The notes below the pieces were generated by a model. It had not been told where the DNA came from. It saw nothing but the letters and a program-made list of their open reading frames with translations, and ran no database searches. Positions 1 to 9,255 of a stretch of 44,188 nucleotides of DNA are shown here, in pieces. The DNA lies in assembly GCA_021777995.1 (NCBI GenBank), contig JAJYCW010000019.1:1-44188 (forward strand), written 5' to 3'. A program made the translations under genes and the position numbers. This DNA is from a bacterium (GTDB lineage Bacteria > Armatimonadota > Chthonomonadetes > Chthonomonadales > Chthonomonadaceae). Every line of letters begins with the position of its first letter. Position 1 is the stretch's first letter.

Positions 1-318
1 CTGATAGGCATGAAACTGTGTCCTCAAGTGGTTGTTCCTGAATATTTATAAAACAGATCTTACCTGCACGAGCCAGCCAATCCATACTGCTTAACATAAA
101 TTTAACAATACTGGCTAAGGTAGAGATAGCGAAATTCACAAATCTTTAGCCCTGAAAATTACCAGTTTATTTACCAACAATGGAGATGGAGTTGCAGAGT
201 TCAATGCATACGTCATGATGCGGCGGCTCGCACGACTAGCACACCAGATCCCTAAAAAGGGAGCCCAATCCGGTAGGATGCCGGATATCGGCCACGAAAG
301 TGTCCATGGGCATTTCAC
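1..318. other. Non-coding stretch upstream of flagellin
   Basis: No convincing gene is visible on either strand; the short frames here lack ribosome binding sites and protein-like composition. The stretch must hold the flagellin promoter. I looked for a sigma-28 type promoter (TAAA, about 15 bases, GCCGATAA). TAAA at 253-256 and GCCGGATA at 280-287 are present, but they are 23 bases apart, so I do not call a promoter. The upstream neighbour lies outside the window. Confidence 0.5.
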
Positions 319-335
319 GGAGGAGACCGACAGCA

Positions 336-1829
336 ATGGGATTGTACATTAATACCAACGTCACAGCGATGGACGCACTGCGAAACCTGTCCAACATTTC
401 AGGCGTAGTCGCAGGTGACATTCAGAAACTATCTAGCGGCCTGGCCATTAACTCTGCAGCGGATAACCCATCGGGTCTTATCATCTCGGAGAATTTGAAG
501 GCGCAGATAAACGGGCTCAATCAAGCTGTTGCCAACAGTCAGGATGCTAACAACCTCATTAAAACCGCCGATGGCGCCCTTTCGTCGGTCAGTGGCTTGC
601 TCGACACCATTCGACAATTGGCAGTGCACGCCGCGAACACTGGTGTAAACGACCAGGTGGCTGTTCAAGCAGATCAACAGCAGATCGACTCAGCGGTTGG
701 CAGCATTGAGAGGATTGCTGAGAACACACAGTTTGGGTCTAAGCACCTCCTCGACGGAACCTCGGGCATCACCGCTTCCATTGTTAACACCAAGGATGTT
801 GCTGGCATTAACATTGGCGGCACGTTTAATAACCTTGCAACCCAAACAGGTACGCTCAGCATGCAGGTTAACAACGTGGCAACGCGGGCCATCTCCATCG
901 GTAACGTTACCTATGCAACCGTGAATGCCAGTTTGGCAACGGCAAATGGCACCAACGTTAATAATAACGGTGGAACCATCGTTATTAACGGCCAGACTGT
1001 TAAAGTTGCGGCGTCGGACACAGTCCAGACGGTACTGAATGACATTAACAACCTGTCGAGCAGCACTGGGGTTTCTGCGCAGTTCAGTTCTGGAAATGGC
1101 TCAGGTGTAATCGTCCTTACGCAGCAGACCTACGGCGCCAACTTCAAGATCAACGAGAATGAAAGCAGCGCTCTCATCAACGGCACCGCAGGCACACTTG
1201 TTGCCGGTCAGAATGCAACGGTAACTGTTACAGCTTACGCCCTGTTGAACGGGGTGGTGACAACAACGGTATCGACGTTCGTAGGTGGTAGAAGCACAAG
1301 CGACAGCGGTCTGCTCGTTTCGGACACACTTGGCAACTCTATCCTGCTAACCGAGGGCGCACTTACCGACGCCACCGGTTCTACAGTCGCAGTGGCCAGC
1401 GTAACCGCAGGCAGTCTGCAGTTCCAGGTAGGTGCAAATGCAGGACAGGTGGTAAATGCTAACCTGGGGAACATCCGAACAACAAACCTGGGTACAACTG
1501 CTGTTGCAGGGTTGAACCTCTCTAACATAGACGTTACGACAGCGACAGGCGCGTCGAATGCAATCCTTGTTACAGACAACGCCATTCAGCAGATCTCCCA
1601 GTTGCGTGCAGGCCTGGGTGCCTTCGAAGCTGAAACATTAAATCCCACCATTCAATACCTCGGCATAGGCGCAGAGAACCTTTCGGCCTCTCAGAGTCAG
1701 ATCGCCGATACCAATGTTGCGGCTACGGTCGTTGACCTTACGAAGTCACAGATAATAGAGCAGGCTGCTACCTCCGTGTTGGCGCAGGCGAACACCGAGC
1801 CGCAGAATGTGTTGAAACTCATTCCGTAA
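336..1829 (+). CDS. fliC: Flagellin
   Basis: Structural subunit of the flagellar filament, 497 aa, exported by the flagellar type III apparatus. The N-terminus (MGLYINTNVTAMDALRNL) and the region to about residue 140 match the conserved flagellin D0/D1 helices. The last 80 residues (from ISQLRAGLGAFE to LKLIP) are the conserved C-terminal helix. The variable centre contains a flagellin hook-IN type segment near residues 210-265 (VINGQTVKVAASDTVQTVL). The start is set at 336 rather than the GTG at 300 because flagellins begin MGLxINxN and GGAGGAG at 319-325 sits ten bases upstream. It heads a filament block with fliD and fliS and is followed by a strong terminator, so it is probably transcribed alone at high level. 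The family assignment is secure. Confidence 0.97.
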   Translation: MGLYINTNVTAMDALRNLSNISGVVAGDIQKLSSGLAINSAADNPSGLIISENLKAQINGLNQAVANSQDANNLIKTADGALSSVSGLLDTIRQLAVHAANTGVNDQVAVQADQQQIDSAVGSIERIAENTQFGSKHLLDGTSGITASIVNTKDVAGINIGGTFNNLATQTGTLSMQVNNVATRAISIGNVTYATVNASLATANGTNVNNNGGTIVINGQTVKVAASDTVQTVLNDINNLSSSTGVSAQFSSGNGSGVIVLTQQTYGANFKINENESSALINGTAGTLVAGQNATVTVTAYALLNGVVTTTVSTFVGGRSTSDSGLLVSDTLGNSILLTEGALTDATGSTVAVASVTAGSLQFQVGANAGQVVNANLGNIRTTNLGTTAVAGLNLSNIDVTTATGASNAILVTDNAIQQISQLRAGLGAFEAETLNPTIQYLGIGAENLSASQSQIADTNVAATVVDLTKSQIIEQAATSVLAQANTEPQNVLKLIP

Positions 1830-1843
1830 CCCGGTAACAAGTT

Positions 1844-1886
1844 AGCCGACTACAGAACAAAAATTCTGTAGTCGGCTTATATTTTT
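1844..1886 (+). terminator. Intrinsic terminator after flagellin
   Basis: A perfect 14-bp stem (AGCCGACTACAGAA at 1844-1857, complement at 1864-1877) with a 6-base loop is followed by TATATTTTT. This is a textbook rho-independent terminator 15 bases after the flagellin stop, separating abundant flagellin transcription from fliD. Confidence 0.9.
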
Positions 1887-2014
1887 GCGAGTTTTTGCCG
1901 ACAATCACGGTGAACTACAAAAACTGGCAATGATTTCAGCTAAACGCCGGCCATGGAATTGAAGGAATGAACGTTTGTGTGTGAGGCATAAGCTGCCCAC
2001 ATCAGGGGGATATT

Positions 2015-4579
2015 ATGGTTAGTGGAACATCAGGAACTTCATCTACTGGCACCTCAAGCAGCGCGAGCACAACGACGGTGCCGGGAATTGGCAACGGGCT
2101 CAACGGTACATATGGGGTTATAGGGCAACAGGCCAGCAACCCAATATCGTTCTCAGGCCTGGCGAGTGGCATCAATACATCTCAAATCATTCAGGAGATG
2201 TTAACCATCGACCGCCTGCCAGAGCAGCCGTTGGTTGCAGACCAGCAGCTTGCCCAAAACAAGATGAACGCCTACAATGCTCTTAGTGCTCAACTGCTCG
2301 GCCTTCAGGCAACTGTTTTTCCCCTAAACGGATTGCGCTCATTCGATCTTGTTACGGCAACCACCGCCAATCCCGCGGTAGCCACTGTCACCGCTCAAAC
2401 GGGGGCGCAAACAGGCACACATACCCTTTCGGTAAGCCAGTTGGCCACGGCTCAACTGGTAAGCGCTGCCCCGCAGTCCAGCCAGACGGCTCCTTTAGGT
2501 ATCACAGGCGCGTTTCTCATTAACGGCAAAACGGTAAACGTAACATCCTCCGACAGCCTGCAGACGCTGGCATCGAACATCAACGCGGTTCAGGCAGGCG
2601 TTACTGCATCCATTCTTTCTCCCAGTGCTAACCAGTTCTATCTCACGTTAGGCAGCAACAACTCTGGTGTGCAGGGTACGATGAGTCTGGCAGACTCCGG
2701 TAACAGCACCGTACTCTCACAGCTTGGAATTACCGGGACCACGGCCAGTATAAGCCATGTTCTAACAGGTACTGGTGGTGGAGCGGGTTCCGACCTCTTT
2801 TCGGATAGCGCAACGCCGGTCAATACACTTTTAGGACAGCAGACAGCAGCCGCAGGCACGGTTACCATTAACCTAAGTGGTGGACAATCGGCAAGCGTAA
2901 ACATTAACCTTAGCCAATCGCTTACGGACATTGCAACGTCTATAAACTCGGCCTTTGGCAGCTCGGTGGCTAACGTCGTCACTGTAAACAACCCGATTAC
3001 GAACACCAACGAGCAGCAACTGCAAATTACTGGCGCCTCTGGTTTTACCGACAGTAACAACGTATTGGCCGATCTTGGGCTGTATCAGGCTAATATTGCG
3101 GCTGGTAGAACCCTTACACAAGCGCAGGATGCCAAGTTTACACTTGACGGCATCTCTGCAACGCGTGCCACCAACAGCTTTTCCGATGCAATCTCAGGCG
3201 TAACCATCAACCTACTTCAAGACTCAACGAGTTCATCAACAGGTACACCACCTACGACAACTTTTACCGTTGCGCCAGACATTAAGACGATGCAGGGCAA
3301 TATTGACGCGTTTGCGAAAGCTTACAACTCAACAATTGACCTGATGAATAACTACACGCAGTTCAACACGCAGAACAGCCAGACCGGCGCACTCTTTGGA
3401 GATTCGCTGACAGAGTCCATCCAGAATCAGATGGGTAATATGGCTAGTGGGCAGATTGCTGGCCTACCCAACAACCTGTCTGCACTGTCGCAGGCAGGTA
3501 TCACATTAGATCAGTATGGCCACCTCGTTGTAGATGACACCGCACTGGGCAAAGCGCTCACCAGCAATTTGCAGGGCGTTGCAGATCTGTTTCAGGCCAA
3601 TGGTCAGGCTAGCGACTCCAACGTTCAATTTGTAAGCAGCACTGCACAATCCCAGCCGAGTTCGGCTGCTGGGTACGCCGTGCAGATAACTTCGCCTGCC
3701 ACACAGGCAGTATATACCACTGCAACTGCCCAGACATCCCCCACTACTGCGGCCGAATCCTTAACCTTTCAGGGATCGCTGTTTGGTACGGCAGACATTG
3801 CCCCTGGTGGTCAGGGACCCCTTAGCGGACCCTCAATCAACATACCAGTAGGCAGCACTGCAGCAGATATTGTATCGTTAATTAACTCAAATACCGCGGT
3901 AAGCTCGCAGCTTTCTGCCTCGCTAGATTCAACCGGTCACCTTAAGCTCACATCAAAGTTGTACGGTTCCGCTGCCTCCTTCCAGGTAGTCTCCAGTGCA
4001 GCAGCGGCGACCAATACAAGCGGTATTGGTAACCTGGTACTTGCGGTCACCGGCCAGGACGTACAGGGAACAATTAATGGTGAACCGGCAACGGGCAACG
4101 GACAGTATCTAACGGGCTCAATGCAGGGCTCAAACGGCTCCGCTAATGGTCAGGCACTGGGACTCGAACTTCGGGTAACTGCAACTCAACCCGGATCCTA
4201 CGGAAATGTGGTCTACACAAGCGGTGTAGCAAACCAGCTGAACAACATGATCACCAACCTGACCGATCCGTCAGTTGGCCTTATCACGGTAGCAACGCAG
4301 AATCTTCAAACTCAATACAACAACGACCAGACAAACATCAACCAGATTGAGGCAAACATCACTCTGGAACAACAGACCCTTCAACTTCAGTTTACTGCTA
4401 TGGAGCAGGCAATCTCCACGCTGCAGGCGAACAGCGCAGGTTTGGCAGCTCTCACCAGTGCAGGTTCTGCTACCGCGAGCGCTGGATCCGCGGCAGCCGC
4501 TGCAGGATCAAGCAGCACGGCAAGCGGCGGTACCACAAGTTCGAGTTCGTCCGGTTCGGGCACACCGCCCGGCGGCTAA
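2015..4579 (+). CDS. fliD: Flagellar filament cap protein FliD (HAP2)
   Basis: Caps the filament tip and guides flagellin assembly. At 854 aa it is longer than the usual 450-650. The FliD N-terminal domain lies at about residues 45-140 (SFSGLASGINTSQIIQEM, then a long helix). A hook-IN motif follows at about 165-200 (FLINGKTVNVTSSDSLQTL). The C-terminal domain covers about 365-480, and the terminal coiled coil about 730-805 (NLQTQYNNDQTNINQIE). Both ends carry low-complexity tails: about 25 Ser/Thr/Gly residues at the N-terminus and about 40 Ser/Ala/Gly residues at the C-terminus. The start is supported by AGGGGG at 2003-2008. It lies between fliC and fliS on the same strand. Function is secure; the role of the extensions is unknown. 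Confidence 0.95.
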   Translation: MVSGTSGTSSTGTSSSASTTTVPGIGNGLNGTYGVIGQQASNPISFSGLASGINTSQIIQEMLTIDRLPEQPLVADQQLAQNKMNAYNALSAQLLGLQATVFPLNGLRSFDLVTATTANPAVATVTAQTGAQTGTHTLSVSQLATAQLVSAAPQSSQTAPLGITGAFLINGKTVNVTSSDSLQTLASNINAVQAGVTASILSPSANQFYLTLGSNNSGVQGTMSLADSGNSTVLSQLGITGTTASISHVLTGTGGGAGSDLFSDSATPVNTLLGQQTAAAGTVTINLSGGQSASVNINLSQSLTDIATSINSAFGSSVANVVTVNNPITNTNEQQLQITGASGFTDSNNVLADLGLYQANIAAGRTLTQAQDAKFTLDGISATRATNSFSDAISGVTINLLQDSTSSSTGTPPTTTFTVAPDIKTMQGNIDAFAKAYNSTIDLMNNYTQFNTQNSQTGALFGDSLTESIQNQMGNMASGQIAGLPNNLSALSQAGITLDQYGHLVVDDTALGKALTSNLQGVADLFQANGQASDSNVQFVSSTAQSQPSSAAGYAVQITSPATQAVYTTATAQTSPTTAAESLTFQGSLFGTADIAPGGQGPLSGPSINIPVGSTAADIVSLINSNTAVSSQLSASLDSTGHLKLTSKLYGSAASFQVVSSAAAATNTSGIGNLVLAVTGQDVQGTINGEPATGNGQYLTGSMQGSNGSANGQALGLELRVTATQPGSYGNVVYTSGVANQLNNMITNLTDPSVGLITVATQNLQTQYNNDQTNINQIEANITLEQQTLQLQFTAMEQAISTLQANSAGLAALTSAGSATASAGSAAAAAGSSSTASGGTTSSSSSGSGTPPGG

Positions 4580-4665
4580 TGACGGCTTTGTCGTTCAGGA
4601 AGTCGAGAAGTAGGTAGCTGTGCGAGTAAAGAGGTAAGAAATACGCAGGGAGTTACGTTCACCTT

Positions 4666-5148
4666 ATGAACCGACCCGATATGCTTGCGGGACGCGACCG
4701 TACCAGCAGAAATGCTGGCGGACGCAACATGAAATACTTGCGGGCGAAAGTGGAGACTGCAACACCCACTCAGCTCATTGTAATGCTTTATGATGGTGCA
4801 GTTAGGTTCTGTTCACTTGCTGCAGAAGCCATGGCAATACACAACTTTGAAGAGCAGAACATTAATATTAAGCGGGCAGAAGACATTGTTTGCGAGCTAA
4901 TGGGATCGCTGAACCAGGAGGCTGGTGGTGAGGTAGCGGCAAACTTGCTTAGAATCTACACCTACCTGTACCAGGAACTGGTGCAGGCCAACCTTAACGA
5001 CGACATTGAGGCGCTAAAGCGTGTGTTGGTGCACCTTGAGGCGCTTCGTGAAAGCTGGGTGGAGCTCGATAAACAGGCACGAGCAGGAACCGTTACCAGT
5101 AGCCCCAGCACTGATAACAAACAGAGATTGGGAGACTTCAATGCCTGA
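4666..5148 (+). CDS. fliS: Flagellin export chaperone FliS
   Basis: Cytosolic chaperone that binds the flagellin C-terminus before export. The core matches FliS: YLRAKVETATPTQLIVMLYDGAVRF followed by a helical bundle of usual length. The 160-aa reading starts with about 22 unusual polar residues; the ATG at 4729 would give a more typical N-terminus (MKYLRAKVETATP). AGGGAG at 4647-4652 is 13 bases before the first ATG, and GGCGGA precedes the internal one, so the start is not settled. It lies downstream of fliD, and its last eight bases overlap the next gene. Confidence 0.93.
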   Translation: MNRPDMLAGRDRTSRNAGGRNMKYLRAKVETATPTQLIVMLYDGAVRFCSLAAEAMAIHNFEEQNINIKRAEDIVCELMGSLNQEAGGEVAANLLRIYTYLYQELVQANLNDDIEALKRVLVHLEALRESWVELDKQARAGTVTSSPSTDNKQRLGDFNA

Positions 5149-5521
5149 CGCTCCAACCGAATCAGATGCTGGCAACAGGTTGAGATCACGGTCGCTTGCG
5201 AATCTTGAGTGGTTAACCGTACGGATAGAGCAGGCAATAGCAAAACGGGACTTTGATCAGGCGGTACAGTGTGTGGGTCTGTTAGGCGCAGTAGTAGACA
5301 GATGCCGCGTCGAATGTGAAACCCATCATGACGATGCCTACGGCAAAGCGGCAGCTGCGATTGGCAAAAGACTGGAGTATTGCACATCACAGCTGACCAT
5401 AGAACGAAACAATATCGCTCGAAAGCTGCTCAGGCTCCGTCGTGGCAAGCGGATGATACGGCAAACTAATAAGGTAGTACCGGTCTTTCGTGCGGCTGTT
5501 CGAATTGACCGTGCGGGGTAA
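5141..5521 (+). CDS. Small protein in FliT position, possible flagellar chaperone
   Basis: A 126-aa, mostly helical, charged protein with no clear signal peptide or membrane segment. Its ATG lies inside the end of fliS (8-base overlap) and is preceded by GGGAG at 5130-5134 with six bases of spacing, which implies translational coupling with FliS. In many bacteria the gene after fliS encodes a FliT-like chaperone that handles FliD. Position and helical character fit that role, but I cannot identify a FliT signature in the residues. The Arg/Lys-rich second half (KLLRLRRGKRMIR) is unusual for FliT. The gene is very likely real; the function is inference from context only. Confidence 0.75.
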   Translation: MPDAPTESDAGNRLRSRSLANLEWLTVRIEQAIAKRDFDQAVQCVGLLGAVVDRCRVECETHHDDAYGKAAAAIGKRLEYCTSQLTIERNNIARKLLRLRRGKRMIRQTNKVVPVFRAAVRIDRAG

Positions 5522-5555
5522 CGCCCCACTATCCGTTTCAGTTTGACAGGCACAA

Positions 5556-5596
5556 GCAAAACTCGGCCACCAGATTACCTGGTTGCCGAGTTTTGC
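5556..5596. terminator. Bidirectional terminator between convergent genes
   Basis: GCAAAACTCGGC at 5556-5567 pairs with GCCGAGTTTTGC at 5585-5596, with a further inner stem ACCAG/CTGGT. The long symmetric hairpin lies between the end of the flagellar block and the end of the opposite-strand NlpC/P60 gene, with four T or A residues inside the stem on each side. Confidence 0.65.
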
Positions 5597-5608
5597 ACGA
5601 TTTCTAAC

Positions 5609-6274
5609 TCAGCGATGGCGAGTTGGCCCAACTACGATTTTTACATCGTGTCCACCTTCGTGAACAGTAACCGTTATGGGCTTAACATCTTCCTTATCTT
5701 CTGGCACAGGCTTGAGTTTGATTCTCCGCGCCTCTAGCCAGTGATGTTCGTTATACGCCGAATTCAGCTGGCTTAGGGTGACACCCTGCCCATAACTCGC
5801 GGCATTAATAAACCAGCCTTCACCCACATAAATACCCACATGACTTACGCCGTGCCTATAGGTGTTCTTAAAGAATACCAGGTCACCGGCCTGCAGTTCA
5901 CTCTTAGGTATTCGCCTACCCAGATGGATCTGTTCTGACGTGCAATGCGGAAGATAGATGCCCCACTTGCGGTAGACGGCCTGCACGAAACCTGAACAGT
6001 CAAAGCCGGATCTAGGTGATGCTCCGCCCCACCGGTATGGAAGGCCGCGATAGCTGAGGGCAGTACGCATTAGCAGTTCAGCCCTGGTATAAGTGCGATC
6101 GACGGGCTTATGAGGCACAGTGGAACGGGTTTTGGATGGTTTCTCAGATTTCTGAGGGGGGGTTTTTGCTGCACTAGCTACAGAAGGTGGGAGAATCAAG
6201 CTAAAAACGGTGATTAATGCAAATCGCGAGAGGCCGACATGGCGCGAAGTGTTTGGATCTTTTTTACCTGTCAA
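5609..6274 (-). CDS. Secreted NlpC/P60 cysteine peptidase
   Basis: Peptidoglycan endopeptidase of the NlpC/P60 superfamily, likely cleaving the D-Glu/diamino-acid bond in stem peptides outside the cytoplasm. 221 aa. The N-terminal signal peptide (about residues 1-36, hydrophobic run FALITVFSLILPP) is followed by a basic linker. The papain-like domain lies at about 65-185 with Cys93 in FDCSGF, His145 in HVGIYV and the third polar position Asn157 (FINAAS; His is more common there). The start is a TTG at 6274; the only nearby ATG (6281) is out of frame and closes after five codons. AAAGG lies about 11 bases upstream. It is transcribed towards the flagellar block and stands alone. The long Lys/Asp-rich tail after the domain is not recognised. 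Confidence 0.9.
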   Translation of the reverse strand: MTGKKDPNTSRHVGLSRFALITVFSLILPPSVASAAKTPPQKSEKPSKTRSTVPHKPVDRTYTRAELLMRTALSYRGLPYRWGGASPRSGFDCSGFVQAVYRKWGIYLPHCTSEQIHLGRRIPKSELQAGDLVFFKNTYRHGVSHVGIYVGEGWFINAASYGQGVTLSQLNSAYNEHHWLEARRIKLKPVPEDKEDVKPITVTVHEGGHDVKIVVGPTRHR

Positions 6275-6281
6275 TAATCAT

Positions 6282-6632
6282 GTTACCTTTCCCCATAACG
6301 GGCAGTGTTTAACACCTGGTAACAATTATGGCAGATTATTGCCTGCTTTTGAGTCGTCACTGGCCATTCGAGCGCAAATCTTCAAATACTCTAAGGAACT
6401 TGATACCTCAACCGATTTATTGCCTGGTTTTGGTGCACCGTTTCTGCCAACCGACCCTTCCTTTGGTGACTTTCGGGCAATTACTGAGCCCAACAACACA
6501 ATTTTGGTATATTTCTGGTGAATGCAATACCATTTGTGGTGAGAAGTAAGGTTTAATAGAGACCGAACATGTACCGGGTGCTTGCTCGCCCTGGTGCATT
6601 GAGATATTCCCCAAGATACACAAGGAATGAAT
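6282..6632. other. Divergent intergenic region, NlpC/P60 and GH92
   Basis: About 350 bases between divergent genes. No convincing reading frame, no copy of the ATGTTATCGATAACAT operator and no strong -35/-10 pair is visible. It must carry the promoters of the NlpC/P60 gene and of the first GH92 gene. The absence of the operator separates this GH92 gene from the regulon found further right. Confidence 0.5.
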
Positions 6633-8951
6633 ATGCAACGTTCACTGAATCATTTACTGCGGTGCAGTGTTGCCTGCGTAGCGCTCACTCTAGCGGCTTG
6701 GCAACCGGCACACGCTAGCAAGAATGCTGTACATGCACAGGCAGCAGAACCAAATTACACTGCTCGTGTAAATCCGTTTATTGGCACCGGTTCTGGCCCC
6801 GGCGGAAGCATTAACCTCTTTCCTGGCGCATCTGCACCCTTTGGAATGGTACAGATTAGCCCAGATACGGAGCCTCAGGGCTACGGATACCACTATTGGG
6901 AGCACACCATACAGGGCTTCAGCATGACTCACATGAGTGGTCCGGGCTGCAGCAATGAGGGCGATGTGTTCTTTACGGCGACCACTGGACCAGTGCACAC
7001 TCAGCTCAAGAACATTGAATCGCCGTATAGCCACTCGGACGAGAGCGCGCATCCTGGCTACTACAGTGTCATGCTGAAGCGGTGGTCTGTAGGTGCAGAA
7101 CTCACGGCTTCCACCCGCGTGGGTATGGCAAGGTTCACGTATCCAGCGGGAGTGCGAGCGAACTTCCTGGTTCCCATTAGCCACACCTTAAACTACACAA
7201 CGGGTGCAAAGGTCAGTATTGTTGGCGACAATATCATTGAGGGCTATGTCGACGATCGATGCTTTTGCGGCAGCCAACATGTGTACAGGGTGCACTACAT
7301 CATGAAGTTCAGCCAACCATTCACTAGCCACGGCACGTGGATGAATGGTGACTTCTCGCCCGATACCACCACGATGATACAGACCCACGATGACCAGTGG
7401 GACGGCGGTTATGTCCGCTGGCCGGCAACCAATGCAAAACGAATAATCACGGTCAAAATCGCAATCTCCTACGTCGATCTGGCCGGTGCACAGAAAAACA
7501 TGAACGCGGAAGCACATCATCTTTCGTTCAATGCTATGCACAAGCGTGCAACCGACGCATGGAACACAGAGTTGTCCGTGGTGGATGCCAGGGGCGGCAG
7601 CCCAACCGAGCAGCAAGTGTTTTACACAGCACTGTATCACTCGTTTCTAACACCGTGTATTTTTAATGACGTCGACGGAAGATATCTGGGGTTTGATAAC
7701 AAAGTACATCATGTCGCCACAGGGCACAACGTCTACTGCAACTTCTCAGGTTGGGACGTGTACCGGTCGCAGTTACCGCTTGTTGCTCTACTCCAACCGG
7801 CTGCGATGGCAGATATGTGCCAGTCGATTGTACTGATGTATCAACAGGGTGGTTGGATTGGTAGATGGCCACAGATCAATCACTACACGAACGTGATGTG
7901 CGGCAGTCCACTCACCACAGTGCTATGTACTGCCTGGATGGACGGCATTCACGGATTCAACATTAACGCTGCTTACAAGGGAATGTTGAAGGATGCAACG
8001 GAGGCCGCCCCTCCGGGGCACGACTACGCTGGCGAGTCTAGTATAAGCTGGATCAATAAGCTCCATTTCGTACCCGACGACAAAGAAGGCTACGGCTCCG
8101 TATCCCAAATTCAAGAGGACTGCGTAGCTTATGCCTCACTGGCATACGTCGCCCATGCACTGCACCATGACAAGGACGCCGCCATGCTTCTTAAACGTGC
8201 AGAATATGAACGGAACGTTTTTGATGCCGCTGACGGTTATTTTCGGCCCAGACTATCCAACGGGAAGTGGCGTACCCCATTTGATCCCAACCAGACGCAG
8301 GGTTATGTAGAGGGATCCGGCTGGCACTATCAGTGGTTAGCCCCCGCTGATATGTCCTGGTTGGTATCTGCAGTGGGCAAACAACGGTTTAACAACAGGC
8401 TTGAGGCGTTCTTCAGCTATCCCAAATCCCAGTGGAATGCGAAGTACTATAACCCGTACAATGAAACCGATCTGGAAGCGCCATTCGAGTTTGACTACTC
8501 GGGCAAACCTTGGCGAACACAAGCCGCGGTGCGGCGCGTACTTCGAGAGGACTATACCACCAGTCCCAACGGTGTACCTGGCAACGATGATCTTGGTGAA
8601 ATGTCGTCTTGGTGTGTTTGCAGCATGATGGGTATCTACGCAATTGACCCTGCAAGCACCACTTATGCACTTTCAACACCGGTATTTCCGAGTGTCACAA
8701 TTCACCTATCGAGGCCCTACGGTGGGAAGAAATTCACGATTTTGACCACCCCTACGGGCATCAAGGCAGTATATACCAAGGCAGTGCAGCTGAACGGGCG
8801 GCCCCTTAACGACGATTATATTACGGCAGACGAGATTACTGCAGGAGGAACCCTGCATTTCGAAGCGGCCACTTCGCCAAATCGCAAATGGGCTTCCACG
8901 GCAGCAACAGAACCGGCATCTATTGGATCTCTAACGTGGGGCAGGCACTAA
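6633..8951 (+). CDS. Secreted GH92 family alpha-mannosidase (first copy)
   Basis: Calcium-dependent exo-alpha-mannosidase of glycoside hydrolase family 92, acting on mannose-containing glycans outside the cytoplasm. 772 aa, usual for the family. A Sec signal peptide (about 1-30, SVACVALTLAAWQPAHA) precedes the N-terminal beta-sandwich (VNPFIGTGSGPGG, FPGASAPFGMVQISPD) and the (alpha/alpha)6 barrel. Conserved catalytic blocks are visible: YVEGSGWHYQW with the likely acid Glu560, and GNDDLGEMSSW with Asp652/Asp653 in the position of the general-base and calcium-site acids. The start is placed at the second ATG because AAGGA at 6622-6626 directly abuts the ATG at 6627 but is six bases from 6633. 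It is followed by a terminator and a LacI gene. Linkage specificity cannot be read from sequence. Confidence 0.93.
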   Translation: MQRSLNHLLRCSVACVALTLAAWQPAHASKNAVHAQAAEPNYTARVNPFIGTGSGPGGSINLFPGASAPFGMVQISPDTEPQGYGYHYWEHTIQGFSMTHMSGPGCSNEGDVFFTATTGPVHTQLKNIESPYSHSDESAHPGYYSVMLKRWSVGAELTASTRVGMARFTYPAGVRANFLVPISHTLNYTTGAKVSIVGDNIIEGYVDDRCFCGSQHVYRVHYIMKFSQPFTSHGTWMNGDFSPDTTTMIQTHDDQWDGGYVRWPATNAKRIITVKIAISYVDLAGAQKNMNAEAHHLSFNAMHKRATDAWNTELSVVDARGGSPTEQQVFYTALYHSFLTPCIFNDVDGRYLGFDNKVHHVATGHNVYCNFSGWDVYRSQLPLVALLQPAAMADMCQSIVLMYQQGGWIGRWPQINHYTNVMCGSPLTTVLCTAWMDGIHGFNINAAYKGMLKDATEAAPPGHDYAGESSISWINKLHFVPDDKEGYGSVSQIQEDCVAYASLAYVAHALHHDKDAAMLLKRAEYERNVFDAADGYFRPRLSNGKWRTPFDPNQTQGYVEGSGWHYQWLAPADMSWLVSAVGKQRFNNRLEAFFSYPKSQWNAKYYNPYNETDLEAPFEFDYSGKPWRTQAAVRRVLREDYTTSPNGVPGNDDLGEMSSWCVCSMMGIYAIDPASTTYALSTPVFPSVTIHLSRPYGGKKFTILTTPTGIKAVYTKAVQLNGRPLNDDYITADEITAGGTLHFEAATSPNRKWASTAATEPASIGSLTWGRH

Positions 8952-8980
8952 CACCAGCACACTAGTTTTCAATTCGAAGG

Positions 8981-9014
8981 CGGGGTTTCGGCAGTTTGCC
9001 GGAGCCCCGTCTTT
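8981..9014 (+). terminator. Terminator after first GH92 gene
   Basis: CGGGGTTTCGGCA at 8981-8993 pairs with TGCCGGAGCCCCG at 8997-9009 (two G-T wobbles, loop GTT), followed by TCTTT. It ends the GH92 transcript before the lacI promoter. Confidence 0.7.
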
Positions 9015-9144
9015 ATGTCAACTGCATGCCGGACTACTGCCCTGGTGCCACTCAAAACACCCGGCCCAATATTGGAACCATCCTTTTATCACAGGTACTA
9101 ACATAACTCTGATTAAAAACTTTGATTAATTTGCATCTGTGCCC

Positions 9145-9173
9145 TTGACAATTGAGACTAATCGCAGTATAGT
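9145..9173 (+). promoter_or_regulatory. Sigma-70 type promoter of first lacI gene
   Basis: A perfect TTGACA (9145-9150) is followed after exactly 17 bases by TATAGT (9168-9173, five of six consensus positions). It lies about 80 bases upstream of the LacI-family gene and downstream of the GH92 terminator. Confidence 0.65.
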
Positions 9174-9176
9174 TAA

Positions 9177-9191
9177 CGAAACTTAGTTTCG
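9177..9191 (+). promoter_or_regulatory. Putative operator of the first LacI regulator
   Basis: Inverted repeat CGAAAC-TTA-GTTTCG, starting four bases after the -10 element and so covering the expected transcription start. Its position suits autoregulation by the LacI protein encoded just downstream. The odd 3-base centre differs from the classical even-centred LacI operator, and I found no second copy in the window. Confidence 0.45.
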
Positions 9192-9255
9192 GTCGCAATC
9201 TGCAGGCAGATTAGGGCAGTTAGTAAACTTGATCAAGGGACGAGGCTAAACAGTC

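Noticed and set aside
253-287. Sigma-28 promoter before flagellin (TAAA and GCCGGATA)
   Set aside because: The elements are 23 bases apart instead of about 15, and the second deviates from GCCGATAA.
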